DNA of 64,000 bases, taken from NCBI GenBank assembly GCA_012839295.1, contig DUNO01000049.1, forward strand, positions 62,001 to 126,000, in the 5' to 3' direction. The position numbers were made by a program, and so were the translations under genes. A model generated the notes under the pieces. That model was given only the letters and a program-made list of their open reading frames with translations, was not told where the DNA came from and did not search any database. Source of the DNA: Clostridiales bacterium. Its GTDB lineage: Bacteria > Bacillota > Clostridia > Lachnospirales > Lachnospiraceae. Below are positions 42,552-50,929 of this stretch, one piece after another (within the stretch, counting starts at the first letter, position 1; the number at the start of each line of letters is the position of its first letter).

Positions 42552-43355
42552 TTATTTAAAGTTGCTTTTGAAGAATAAAATTGCCTGCCTGGCTTCTCTG
42601 TCAAAATCCTCTGCATACGCCTCACAGCTAACCCTTCCTTCATAATGTACCGCTTTTAAAGTATCAATAAATTCCTGGTACCCACTGTCCTCTTCCATTG
42701 ATGCCGGATAGACCCTTCCTTCATTTCTTGCAAAATGGGTATGCACTAAATATTCCTGCCCCAGGTTCAGGATATGCTGTACCGGTTCCCTTTCCTGCTT
42801 CAAATGGTAATAGTCAACCAACACCCTCACATTGGGGCTTCCCACATCTTTTGCCAGCTGGCAGCCTTCCTTAAAAGAATTAATCAGGTTGCATTCCTGC
42901 TTGCGTAAAGGCTCGATGGCTATGGTAACCTTATTCTCCTTTGCTGTTATGGCAACCTCTTTTAATAATTCCACTACCTGCTTATAACCTTCTTCCATAG
43001 GGAACCCTTCCGGTACATTTTTAGCCGGCCCGCTGCCAAATACCACGAACTGGACGCCCAGCTCCCCCGCTCTCTTTAATGCTTTTTTATAATACATTCT
43101 TATTTCTCCGTAATTGACCTCCGGTCCTGTCAGCCTGAAATGGACAGGGAAGAAATTATTGCAGGTCTCACACCGTATGCCGGAGGCATTTACTGTTTCT
43201 TTTAACTGTTCAAAGGCTTCCTCACTAAGAGCCATCATCTGTGCAAGGGGTAATTCTATGTAATCAAATCCATATTCCGCTATTTTGCCTATCCTCTCCA
43301 GTCCGATTCCATCGGCTCCTTCTGCGACCATATTACTGCAGCATCCGAATCTCAC
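42552..43355 (-). CDS. Sugar isomerase/epimerase, AP endonuclease family 2 fold
   Basis: 267 residues of the xylose-isomerase-like TIM barrel. Metal ligands of the tagatose/erythrulose epimerase type can be traced: Glu in TIAIEPLRK, Asp in VLVDYYHLK, His in LVHTHFAR and Glu in RVSCEAYAED. The CNNFFPVHFRLTGPEVNYG stretch lies over the active site. Such enzymes interconvert ketoses (C3 epimerisation) or aldose/ketose pairs. In this operon it stands between a dehydrogenase and a transketolase and would turn the primary oxidation product into the ketose that the transketolase cleaves. Exact reaction unknown. Confidence 0.82.
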   Translation of the reverse strand: MRFGCCSNMVAEGADGIGLERIGKIAEYGFDYIELPLAQMMALSEEAFEQLKETVNASGIRCETCNNFFPVHFRLTGPEVNYGEIRMYYKKALKRAGELGVQFVVFGSGPAKNVPEGFPMEEGYKQVVELLKEVAITAKENKVTIAIEPLRKQECNLINSFKEGCQLAKDVGSPNVRVLVDYYHLKQEREPVQHILNLGQEYLVHTHFARNEGRVYPASMEEDSGYQEFIDTLKAVHYEGRVSCEAYAEDFDREARQAILFFKSNFK

Positions 43356-43373
43356 AAGAACCCTCCTCCCTTC

Positions 43374-44405
43374 CTATTTTGTAGGATCAATAATTATTTT
43401 AATAAATTCATCGGGCCTGCGGTGCAAATCATCAAATGCCTGCGGCGCTTCTTTTAAGCTGACCACCTTTGAAATTAGTTTATCCGCCTCCATTTTACCG
43501 TTGCCAATGATATCAACCACTTCCCCAAATTCTTCATGGGTATAATTAAAGGAGCCCAATACCTCCCTTGCGGAGCATACAATATCCTGCATATTGATTT
43601 CCATTTCTTTTTGGCTCATACCAACCCAGATAGACGTTCCGCCCACCCGCAGGGACTTAATCGACTGGTTTGCCGTGGGCTGTACTCCCACCGCCTCAAT
43701 GGAGATGTCGATCATAACTCCATCCGTATACCTTTCAATGGCTTCCATATAATCCTCGTTCTTAGGATTAATGGTATGGTCTGCACCGAATTCCTTTGCT
43801 ACTTTTAAACGGGCATCACTTAAATCAGATACAATAATCTGCTTTGGATTCTTTAATTTCACCAGCTGTAGGACACAAAGGCCGATAGCTCCCGCACCGA
43901 TAATCAGCACGCTCTTGCCTTCATAATCCTCTAGCTTCTTCACCGCCCCGTAAGCAACCGCATAGGGCTCAGCCAAAGCCCCTACTTCATAGCTGGTTCC
44001 CTCCGGAAGCTTGTACAATAGCTTTTCAGGGACAGCAACATATTCCGCCATAGCACCGTCAACGGTCAATACCCCGAAGAACTTCTTGTTTAGGCACATA
44101 TTGGTAAGGCCTTGCTCACAATTAATGCACTCTCCGCAGAAATTAATCGGTTGTACGATTACTCCGTCCCCTACCTTAAACTTTGCCGCATCCATCCCTA
44201 ATTCTACAACCTCTGCCGTAAATTCATGCCCCATGGTCATAGGGGGGATTCTTCTCCCCGTTAACCCCAATGCCCCGTGTACATCACTGCCACAGATTCC
44301 GCAGGCACGCACCTTCAATAGCACCTCCCCGTTCCTGACCACCGGTTCCTTTACGTCTTCCAGGGATAATTGATTCGGATCCAAATACCGTAACGCTTTC
44401 ATCAC
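43374..44405 (-). CDS. Zinc-dependent polyol/sugar dehydrogenase (MDR family)
   Basis: 343 residues. Catalytic zinc ligands are in ACGICGSDVHG and MGHEFTAEVVE; the structural zinc loop is CGECINCEQGLTNMC; the NAD fold is VLIIGAGAIGLCVLQLVK with the acidic SDLSDARLKVAKEFGAD after it, indicating NAD(H) preference. The front, with HGALGLTGRRIPPMTMGHEF, resembles sorbitol / galactitol-1-phosphate / L-threonine dehydrogenase relatives. It is first in the operon behind a strong promoter with palindromic control sites. It probably oxidises a secondary alcohol of a polyol or sugar acid to the keto compound. Confidence 0.87.
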   Translation of the reverse strand: MMKALRYLDPNQLSLEDVKEPVVRNGEVLLKVRACGICGSDVHGALGLTGRRIPPMTMGHEFTAEVVELGMDAAKFKVGDGVIVQPINFCGECINCEQGLTNMCLNKKFFGVLTVDGAMAEYVAVPEKLLYKLPEGTSYEVGALAEPYAVAYGAVKKLEDYEGKSVLIIGAGAIGLCVLQLVKLKNPKQIIVSDLSDARLKVAKEFGADHTINPKNEDYMEAIERYTDGVMIDISIEAVGVQPTANQSIKSLRVGGTSIWVGMSQKEMEINMQDIVCSAREVLGSFNYTHEEFGEVVDIIGNGKMEADKLISKVVSLKEAPQAFDDLHRRPDEFIKIIIDPTK

Positions 44406-44496
44406 TATACCTCCATGATACTATATTATTTGCTTAAAATCATTCGACTGTTATTAGTTGACTGATGATAGCTGTCATACAACTGTTGGCAAAAAA

Positions 44497-44595
44497 ATAT
44501 TGAAATTCCTTACTATTTTATTGCCTTTATTGCATAAAGGGATTATATAATTCTTTACGCTATTTGTCAATATGCATAATAAAAAATTTCAATAT
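44497..44595 (-). promoter_or_regulatory. Control region of the catabolic operon: consensus promoter with symmetric sites
   Basis: TTGACA (44565-44570) and TATAAT (44542-44547), exactly 17 bp apart on the reverse strand, form a full-consensus promoter. A 17-bp palindrome CCTTTAT-TGC-ATAAAGG (44524-44540) sits at the transcription start. An 11-bp inverted repeat ATATTGAAATT / AATTTCAATAT (44497-44507 and 44585-44595) flanks the whole promoter symmetrically. This points to tight repression, possibly with looping. Confidence 0.75.
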
Positions 44596-44628
44596 TTCCC
44601 CGCATGGGTTAAATTAACTAAACAATGT

Positions 44629-45309
44629 TTAATTCAGCTTTTCTAATGCCCGCTGTAAATGCTCCCGCATATTTTCCTTTGTCCTGGCAGAATCTCTCTG
44701 CTTCAGGGACTCTATTAACAGCCGATGGTACTTAAGCCCAACCTCGCTTCCAATCTCTTCTGTAATGTTACGTATGGTTTCCCTTATAATGTCCCTCACA
44801 ATATTGTTTACCTGGATAATCAAAGAATTATTAGTGCTTTTGGCAATAATCATATGAAAATGCAGGTCTTCATCCACATATTTTTTTAAGTCATTCTGAT
44901 ATTCTTCCATTCTCCTTAAGCTTCTTTCCAAACGGAATATATCGTTGTCAGTAATCCTGGTCGCCGCAATCCCGGCCGCCTCTACTTCAATAATCAATCG
45001 AAATTCGAGCACTTCCCTGGCCGAATCTTTATTAAGATAAATATATGGTATGATTTCTTTCATATAGGCTCCAGGTGTTATTTCCTTAACAAAAGTCCCT
45101 TCACCAAGCTTTGTTTCCAATAGACCTAAGGTCGTCAGCTTGGACAGGGCCTGCCTCACTGTAACCCTACTAACATCAAATAATAAAACAAGCTCATTTT
45201 CCGATGGAATTTTATCCCCCGGCTTCCAGACACCATTAATTAATTGGTTTTTTAACTGTTCATATACCTGGTCGCTAATGTTGATTCTTTTAATAGGCTT
45301 GATATCCAA
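44629..45309 (-). CDS. GntR family regulator, FadR/FCD subfamily
   Basis: 226 residues. Winged helix: ISDQVYEQLKNQLINGVWKPGDKIPSE in part (QLINGVWKPGDKIPSEN), then FDVSRVTVRQALSKLTTLGL and GEGTFVKE. The C-terminal FCD helical bundle has VLEFRLIIEVEAAGIAA, the metal/ligand Asp-His set in DEDLHFHMIIAKSTNN and YHRLLIESLKQRD with a late EHLQRALEKL. FCD members respond to organic acids or sugar acids, which suits the operon downstream. Its own promoter carries two symmetric sites, so it likely represses itself and controls the dehydrogenase operon 220 bases further on. Confidence 0.88.
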   Translation of the reverse strand: MDIKPIKRINISDQVYEQLKNQLINGVWKPGDKIPSENELVLLFDVSRVTVRQALSKLTTLGLLETKLGEGTFVKEITPGAYMKEIIPYIYLNKDSAREVLEFRLIIEVEAAGIAATRITDNDIFRLERSLRRMEEYQNDLKKYVDEDLHFHMIIAKSTNNSLIIQVNNIVRDIIRETIRNITEEIGSEVGLKYHRLLIESLKQRDSARTKENMREHLQRALEKLN

Positions 45310-45341
45310 TGCACATTCCCCTGTTTCCTAAATTTTGGTTT

Positions 45342-45399
45342 TGATACACTTGTCAACCTGTATCACAACTATCTTATATTTTATGACAAGTGTTGTCAA
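45342..45399 (-). promoter_or_regulatory. Autoregulated promoter of the GntR gene
   Basis: TTGACA (45394-45399) and TAAGAT (45371-45376) with 17 bp between on the reverse strand. A perfect palindrome TGACAA-GTG-TTGTCA (45384-45398) overlaps the -35, and a near copy TGATACACTTGTCA (45342-45355) lies just after the start point. Confidence 0.7.
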
Positions 45400-45415
45400 C
45401 TTAATTTATTGAAAA

Positions 45416-45478
45416 AGGTTTTTTGTTTCCTGAAAAAGAATTATTTATACTACTAATAAGTAATGATATCCTGTATTA
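45416..45478 (+). pseudogene. Remnant of a second L-asparaginase 3' end
   Basis: 45441-45478 matches 46757-46795, the last codons and stop of the asparaginase gene, with few differences; the final 20 bases AGTAATGATATCCTGTATTA are identical. In frame it reads PEKELFILLISNDILY and stop, against DPEEIQRLFYTTISNDILY in the intact gene. The rest of the copy is missing. Confidence 0.6.
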
Positions 45479-45755
45479 ATGCGGTCATCATGGATGATCT
45501 AAAGCTCTCCTGCTCTGTGTTCCATAATAACAAATATCATATCCAATGCCCGCTCGCCTATACGTCATCGGCCCGATTATATGGAACCCTGATTGTTCCG
45601 TTTAACATGCCCGTCCCCGACGTATCCCATCTGTTCGTCACCTGCGACGGTACTCTTCCCTTTTTCCCCTTTGTGGTATACAAGCTCCAGGAAAAGCAGC
45701 CTTTGTTTTACATAAGATTAAAATATTTTTTAATTTTCCTTTTATCCGGTTATGC

Positions 45756-45761
45756 TATAAT
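45756..45761 (+). promoter_or_regulatory. Extended -10 promoter of the asparaginase gene
   Basis: TGCTATAAT (TATAAT at 45756-45761) lies about 40 bases before the start codon. There is no clear -35, which extended -10 promoters do not need. The stretch 45479-45750 holds nothing else I can support. Confidence 0.5.
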
Positions 45762-45803
45762 TGATTTAATCTATTAAATACAAATCAGGGAGGGTAACCT
45801 ATT

Positions 45804-46796
45804 ATGAAGAAAATGCTTATGATCGGGACAGGCGGCACCATCGCCTCCAAAGCCACGGACAGCGGTTTACAGCCGCAGATGGACTTAAGTGAGATTCTTA
45901 GCTATGTGCCTAAGATTTCACAGTTCTGCGAGGTGGATACCTATCAGCTATGCAATATTGACAGCACCAATATGTCTCCGGAGATATGGGTCTCCCTAAC
46001 AGCTACAATTGAAAATAACTATAATAGCTACGACGGCTTCGTAATCTGCCACGGCACTGACACCATGGCTTATACGGCGGCCGCCCTTTCCTATATGGTT
46101 CCGGATTCTCCAAAGCCTATCGTCATTACCGGGGCACAGCGCCCGATTAATATGGAGGTCACCGACTCTAAGACTAATCTGTTTGACAGCTTCTCCTATG
46201 CCGCTTCCAATACGGCATGCGGTGTCCAGATTGTATTTAACGGCAAAGTGATCCTGGGCACCCGTGCCAGAAAAACCCACTCCAAGAGCTTCCAGGCATT
46301 TTCCAGCATTAATTATCCCTACCTGGCTATCATACAGGACGGACACCTGATCCAATATATCCACCAGCCTAAGAAGGCCGCTCCCATCTTCTACCATCAA
46401 TTAAACCCGAAGGTATGCCTGTTTAAGCTGACCCCGGGTGTTGGTTCTGATATCCTAAGCTATATGCTGGAGAAAAATGATGCCGTCATAATTGAAAGCT
46501 ACGGTGTCGGCGGGATCCCCTCCTTACCGGAAAACCATTATTTCGATATTATCCAGGGCTGGACCAAAAAAGGTAAAACCGTAGTGATGACCACCCAGGT
46601 TCCCAATGAAGGCAGTGATATGGCTGTGTATATGGTGGGAAGTGAATTAAAGAGCAAGGTCCGGATTATGGAGGCCTATGATATGACATCAGAAGCAGTG
46701 CTGTGTAAATTAATGTGGATCCTTGGACAGACCAAGGATCCGGAAGAAATACAGAGATTATTTTATACTACCATTAGTAATGATATCCTGTATTAG
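45804..46796 (+). CDS. ansA: L-asparaginase, type I (cytoplasmic)
   Basis: 330 residues, no signal peptide. First active-site motif MIGTGGTIASKAT with the nucleophile threonine, second motif VICHGTDTMAYTAAALSY with the Thr-Asp pair, then TGAQRPINMEVTDSKTNLFD, TRARKTHSKSFQAFSS and VVMTTQVPNEGSDMAVY, all in the usual order and length. It hydrolyses asparagine to aspartate and ammonia in the cytoplasm. GGGAGGG precedes the ATG. A partial copy of its 3' end lies just upstream, so this locus has been rearranged. Confidence 0.9.
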   Translation: MKKMLMIGTGGTIASKATDSGLQPQMDLSEILSYVPKISQFCEVDTYQLCNIDSTNMSPEIWVSLTATIENNYNSYDGFVICHGTDTMAYTAAALSYMVPDSPKPIVITGAQRPINMEVTDSKTNLFDSFSYAASNTACGVQIVFNGKVILGTRARKTHSKSFQAFSSINYPYLAIIQDGHLIQYIHQPKKAAPIFYHQLNPKVCLFKLTPGVGSDILSYMLEKNDAVIIESYGVGGIPSLPENHYFDIIQGWTKKGKTVVMTTQVPNEGSDMAVYMVGSELKSKVRIMEAYDMTSEAVLCKLMWILGQTKDPEEIQRLFYTTISNDILY

Positions 46797-46962
46797 TATG
46801 AAATACAGAATATTTTACACCTGACATTGAGTGACCTAAAGGTCAAATGTCCGTTAATATGAATAACGTTTTTAATTATAATGTCTTAATTGTAATGGCT
46901 AGAACTCCCAAGCAGGGGATCATATTACAGCCAGGCGGCTACCTTCACAAGATGCGTAAAGT

Positions 46963-49161
46963 TTATTCCGGCTTTTTAATCTGCTGCAGTGCGGCATTTA
47001 ATGCTTTTACCTGCTCCGGCGTTATCATATCCCTTACCTGCTTCAGCATGCTCTCAAGGGTCGTTTTCATCATCATCTTTTGCAGGTTGGGATTATCCTT
47101 TACGCTCTCGGCCACATCCCCGCGGCTGGCAGAGGTTTGCGCCATCAGCTGCCCCATTAGCGCGGCTGCCTGCGGCTGTGCTCCCAGCTCGCCCAGCGTA
47201 TCCTTGATAGAGAAATATCCCGGCTTAAAATCCTCTTTATCAAACCAGTTTACTATGTCACCTGTTTTAAAAAACATATATTCCGTATTTGGCTGTGAAA
47301 CCCTGCGTACAAAAATCCTGCTTAAATGCTCCCCTGCCCTTGCTTCGATGGTATGCTCCCCGCTTAAGGGCACCTGGAACCTGAACACAGCCTTACCCTG
47401 CTGCTCAGCAAACTGCTTGCCATCCACATAGAGGACAACTGTGCTTTGGTTGGAGTATACAGTAACCTCCGTAACTGCCTCCGCCCTGTCCACATAGCGG
47501 CTGCCGCACAGGTGCACGAAGGGTTCCTTGCCCCAATGGGCTTTGTAGAGATAGAAGGCATCCTTTTTAAGCTTGCGGTCCATGGTGACAAGTCCCTTTT
47601 GGTTCCGGCCATGCTCCCCACCCTCATCACGTCCGTCTGCCGCGAAATCAAACATATTCCATACGTGGGTTGCCCAAAGATAAGGCCTTTCATTGATCAT
47701 CTTAATTATATGTTCATGGTACAAAGCCTGATAGGCTTCCGTATAATCCCCCCGTTCCGGCCTTGCAGTCTGGAAGCGCGGATTCGCGTCTGCTCCGTAT
47801 TCGGAAAAGCCGATACAGCGGTCTGGATACCTTGTGTGATATTCGTCAAAGAAAGCATCGTTCTCATCGAGCTCGCCCAAATACCAGCCAAAATAAAGGT
47901 TGTAGCTGTTCACATCGGGAATTTCCAGCAGAGGGCTTTCTATCTCCAGCATGAACACATTTGCCAGGACCGTAGGGCGTGTTTTGTCAAGGGAATGGCA
48001 TAAGTCATTCAGCAAACGGTGGTTTTCAAGCAGATCCTCCGTCACGCCGCCGGCGGCAGTAATCTCATTGGAAAGCCCCCAGCAGACAATGGAGGGATGG
48101 TTATAGCACTGGACTATAAGCTCCTGCATCTGGCTCAATGTATTTTCACGTCCATTTGGCATATGCATTGTGATGTAGGGAATCTCCGCCCATACCACCA
48201 TGCCGGCCTCATCACACAGGTCATAGAAATACTGGTCATGCTGGTAGTGTGCGAGACGGACCGTATTTGCCCCAATTTCCCGTATGATCCCCATATCCTC
48301 CCGGTGCATGTCAGGCGTCAGCGCATTACCCACTCCTATCCTGTCCTGGTGGCGGGATACACCTCGCAGCGGATAGCTGCGGCCATTAAGTAAAAATCCC
48401 TTCTCCGGATCCATGGCAAAGCTGCGGCAGCCAAAACGGGTGCTGATCCTGTCATCAGGTAGCTCCGCAATGGCAGTATAAAGAAACGGATCCTCCACAC
48501 CGTCCCACAGGTGGACATTTTCAATATGGAATACTGCCTGCCCATGTCCTTCCTGTACCGGCACCGTCTGCTGCTTACCGTCCAGGGTAATAGCTACGGA
48601 ATCAGGATTGCCTTTCACCCAGACCTCCACCGTCACCTGTGCCCCTGTGCCCTCCACAATGGGGGTAACCTTTATGCCCTTACCACCCCAGTAATCCAAG
48701 GCGAAATGGCATTCAGGCACAGTGACCAGGTTTACCGGACGGTACAGGCCGCCGTAAAAAGTAAAATCCGCCTTTTGGGGATAGACCCGGTCATTGTCAG
48801 CATTGTCTACGGATACTGCCACAGTATTCTCTTCCAGCAGGTAATCCGTAATATCCACACGGAAGGTGGAGTACCCTCCCTCATGCCTTGCAAGCTTTGC
48901 CCCGTTGAAGTAAACCTCCGCCGTCATGGCAGCACCGTTAAATTCCAGATAAGCCCTTCCTCCTGGGGTCAGTTCCGGTCTCTCCAGCTTATGTACATAC
49001 CAGCAGGTGCCCCGGTAATAATCATTGCCTCCGTCCTGTCCATCGATGGCGTTCCAGGTATGGGGCACCGTGACAGGCACGCCGGTTGCCGCTGCAGCCT
49101 GCTCTGCATCCTTTGCCTCCTTAATAAAATTCCATTGGTAAAGCTTGATATTCTGTCGCAT
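46963..49161 (-). CDS. GH2 beta-galactosidase / beta-glucuronidase family enzyme
   Basis: About 732 residues, no signal peptide. Sugar-binding domain (PHTWNAIDGQDGGNDYYRGT, RVDITDYLLEENTVAVSVDN), Ig-like domain (HLWDGVEDPFLYTA), then the TIM barrel: RGVSRHQDRIG, the acid/base glutamate in CWGLSNEITAAGG and the nucleophile in GFSEYGADANP. NQKGLVTMDRKLKKDAFYLY carries an N-x-K, found in glucuronidases and also in many beta-galactosidases, so substrate stays open. A C-terminal tail of about 90 residues (after PNTEYMFFKTGD) ends in a helical segment (MLKQVRDMITPEQVKALNAA) beyond the normal GH2 core. The ATG at 49161 is fixed by AAGGAG eight bases upstream. It lies behind a GPH symporter gene. Confidence 0.88.
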   Translation of the reverse strand: MRQNIKLYQWNFIKEAKDAEQAAAATGVPVTVPHTWNAIDGQDGGNDYYRGTCWYVHKLERPELTPGGRAYLEFNGAAMTAEVYFNGAKLARHEGGYSTFRVDITDYLLEENTVAVSVDNADNDRVYPQKADFTFYGGLYRPVNLVTVPECHFALDYWGGKGIKVTPIVEGTGAQVTVEVWVKGNPDSVAITLDGKQQTVPVQEGHGQAVFHIENVHLWDGVEDPFLYTAIAELPDDRISTRFGCRSFAMDPEKGFLLNGRSYPLRGVSRHQDRIGVGNALTPDMHREDMGIIREIGANTVRLAHYQHDQYFYDLCDEAGMVVWAEIPYITMHMPNGRENTLSQMQELIVQCYNHPSIVCWGLSNEITAAGGVTEDLLENHRLLNDLCHSLDKTRPTVLANVFMLEIESPLLEIPDVNSYNLYFGWYLGELDENDAFFDEYHTRYPDRCIGFSEYGADANPRFQTARPERGDYTEAYQALYHEHIIKMINERPYLWATHVWNMFDFAADGRDEGGEHGRNQKGLVTMDRKLKKDAFYLYKAHWGKEPFVHLCGSRYVDRAEAVTEVTVYSNQSTVVLYVDGKQFAEQQGKAVFRFQVPLSGEHTIEARAGEHLSRIFVRRVSQPNTEYMFFKTGDIVNWFDKEDFKPGYFSIKDTLGELGAQPQAAALMGQLMAQTSASRGDVAESVKDNPNLQKMMMKTTLESMLKQVRDMITPEQVKALNAALQQIKKPE

Positions 49162-49272
49162 GGGATCGTCTCCTTTATATTTAGTATTGTGTTCTAATAT
49201 ATTTAGCATTGTGTTCTAAAAACGGAGGAAACAGGCGGTGAACTCCTCATCTCGCCTGTTTTCCTTTTTCGA

Positions 49273-50724
49273 TTATTGGTTTGCCTGTTCCATTTCCTTC
49301 ACAACATTGACAGGATAGAAACGATAGACAACAATAGCAAGTGCGGCGAAAATGGCCGGAACCAATCCGCTGGCTACCATGAACCAGGTAAGCATGGAGG
49401 GGATCTGGCTTAAATCACCTGCATAGTTGCCGGTTGCGGAATCTACAACATAACCTACGCCGGCAAGTACAAGACCTGTGAGCAAGGTACCGATGGCCGC
49501 CTGCGCTTTGCCGAGGAAGGTGCCAAGGGTTGAGATAACGCCGCCCATCCCCTTGCCGCTGACATGCTTATTGTAGTCAATACACTCAATCCACATGGTT
49601 TGCGCCGGCACAAAGCATAAACCGTTACCAAAGGAATAGATGAAGGTAATGGAGAAATTAATCCAGAAGCTCATAGGCAATATCCCCATAATTTGCAGTA
49701 TAAAAAGCCCCAGGTTTGAAACCAGGGTGATATAACAGCCAAGATTAAGGAGCTTTACGCTGGAGCCCAGCTTTTTCGCAAGGGCCGGGGACAGCATGGC
49801 GGAGATCATCATAGGCAGCATTGAGCCAATGGCACCCATGGCTGAATATGTAGCAAATTTACCTGCATCCACAACACCTGTGGCAAGATCCGCACAGTAA
49901 GCCCATTTCATGTAATATATGCCTGCCACGCCGGAAAGTGCGAAGACCATACCGCGGCAGATCTGTCCGATGAAATGGACGGAAAATGCCTTGTTCTTCG
50001 TAAATACGGCTTTCAGGTCCTTTAACCCGATTTTATCCTTTTCCTGTGATTTGGCTTCTTCTTCATGGTTGCCGCCTTCCTTGAACATCATCAGGCAGGC
50101 AAAGGAAATGACAAAGGACACAATAATTACCATAGCTGCCGTGAGGGAGAAGGATTTACCAAAGTTGCCCACCTTGGTATTCACCGCATTGACCATCAGC
50201 ATGAACATGGAGAATATAGCACCCAGAACCACCGCCAGCAAACGCTGGTACATCATCAGCTTGGAGCGGTGTACATGGTTGGAACCAAAGGTCTGGATCA
50301 TGGGCGCAATTGCAAAGAAGGACGCGCCTATGTCATAAATGAGATAGAAGAACAATACCCAGATGAATAGCATTACAGCACTTGTTTTAATGGCGTTTGG
50401 AATGCTGTACAGCAGGCAGATGCCTATGGCTGTTAAGATTAAGCTAATCAAGGTAAAGAACCTATATTTACCGAATTTCCTGGGCTTTGCGCTGTCCATA
50501 ATCCACCCCTGCAGTGGGTCGTTGACAGCATCCACAATACGGCCAACCAGCAAAATGACCGGGGCTATGGTGGCACCAAGTATACCAAGATTTGCATAGT
50601 CCGTTAGGTACAATAAAAAGTAATTAGACATAAAGGCCGATGCAATGATACTGATGACCGTTACTCCTGTAACGCCAACCGTTGTCTTGGCGTTATAAGG
50701 AAATTGTTTTTTCTCTTTTTTCAT
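49273..50724 (-). CDS. GPH family glycoside/cation symporter
   Basis: About 483 residues with twelve membrane segments. MelB-type motifs: FMSNYFLLYLTDYANLG, the cation-site helix LVGRIVDAVNDPLQGWIMD, KPRKFGKYRFF after it, and QTMWIECIDYNKHVSGKGMGG in the C-terminal half. An inserted charged loop (KEGGNHEEEAKSQEKDK) lies in the middle between the two halves. AGGAGG precedes the ATG at 50724. It is transcribed before the GH2 gene and divergent from an AraC regulator, so it presumably brings in the glycoside that GH2 cleaves. Confidence 0.87.
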   Translation of the reverse strand: MKKEKKQFPYNAKTTVGVTGVTVISIIASAFMSNYFLLYLTDYANLGILGATIAPVILLVGRIVDAVNDPLQGWIMDSAKPRKFGKYRFFTLISLILTAIGICLLYSIPNAIKTSAVMLFIWVLFFYLIYDIGASFFAIAPMIQTFGSNHVHRSKLMMYQRLLAVVLGAIFSMFMLMVNAVNTKVGNFGKSFSLTAAMVIIVSFVISFACLMMFKEGGNHEEEAKSQEKDKIGLKDLKAVFTKNKAFSVHFIGQICRGMVFALSGVAGIYYMKWAYCADLATGVVDAGKFATYSAMGAIGSMLPMMISAMLSPALAKKLGSSVKLLNLGCYITLVSNLGLFILQIMGILPMSFWINFSITFIYSFGNGLCFVPAQTMWIECIDYNKHVSGKGMGGVISTLGTFLGKAQAAIGTLLTGLVLAGVGYVVDSATGNYAGDLSQIPSMLTWFMVASGLVPAIFAALAIVVYRFYPVNVVKEMEQANQ

Positions 50725-50929
50725 GAAAATCCTCCTGTTATCTGAGCTTCTGCCCATGGTATTTAATTTGCCTATGAATCTATTGTATTAAGAAATCCCG
50801 GGCTTGTATTTCAGTTTTCAAAGTGTTATTATAATATTCAAATGTATATTTATTTTTGTTAGATAAGCTGATTTTTTATATATTTTCTTGTACAAAATTA
50901 ACAATGCCCTGACTAATGGAGGATTATCA

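Noticed and set aside
45463-45777. Plus-strand frame of 104 codons before the asparaginase gene
   Set aside because: No ribosome site; it starts inside the duplicated asparaginase 3' end in another frame, and runs over the promoter.
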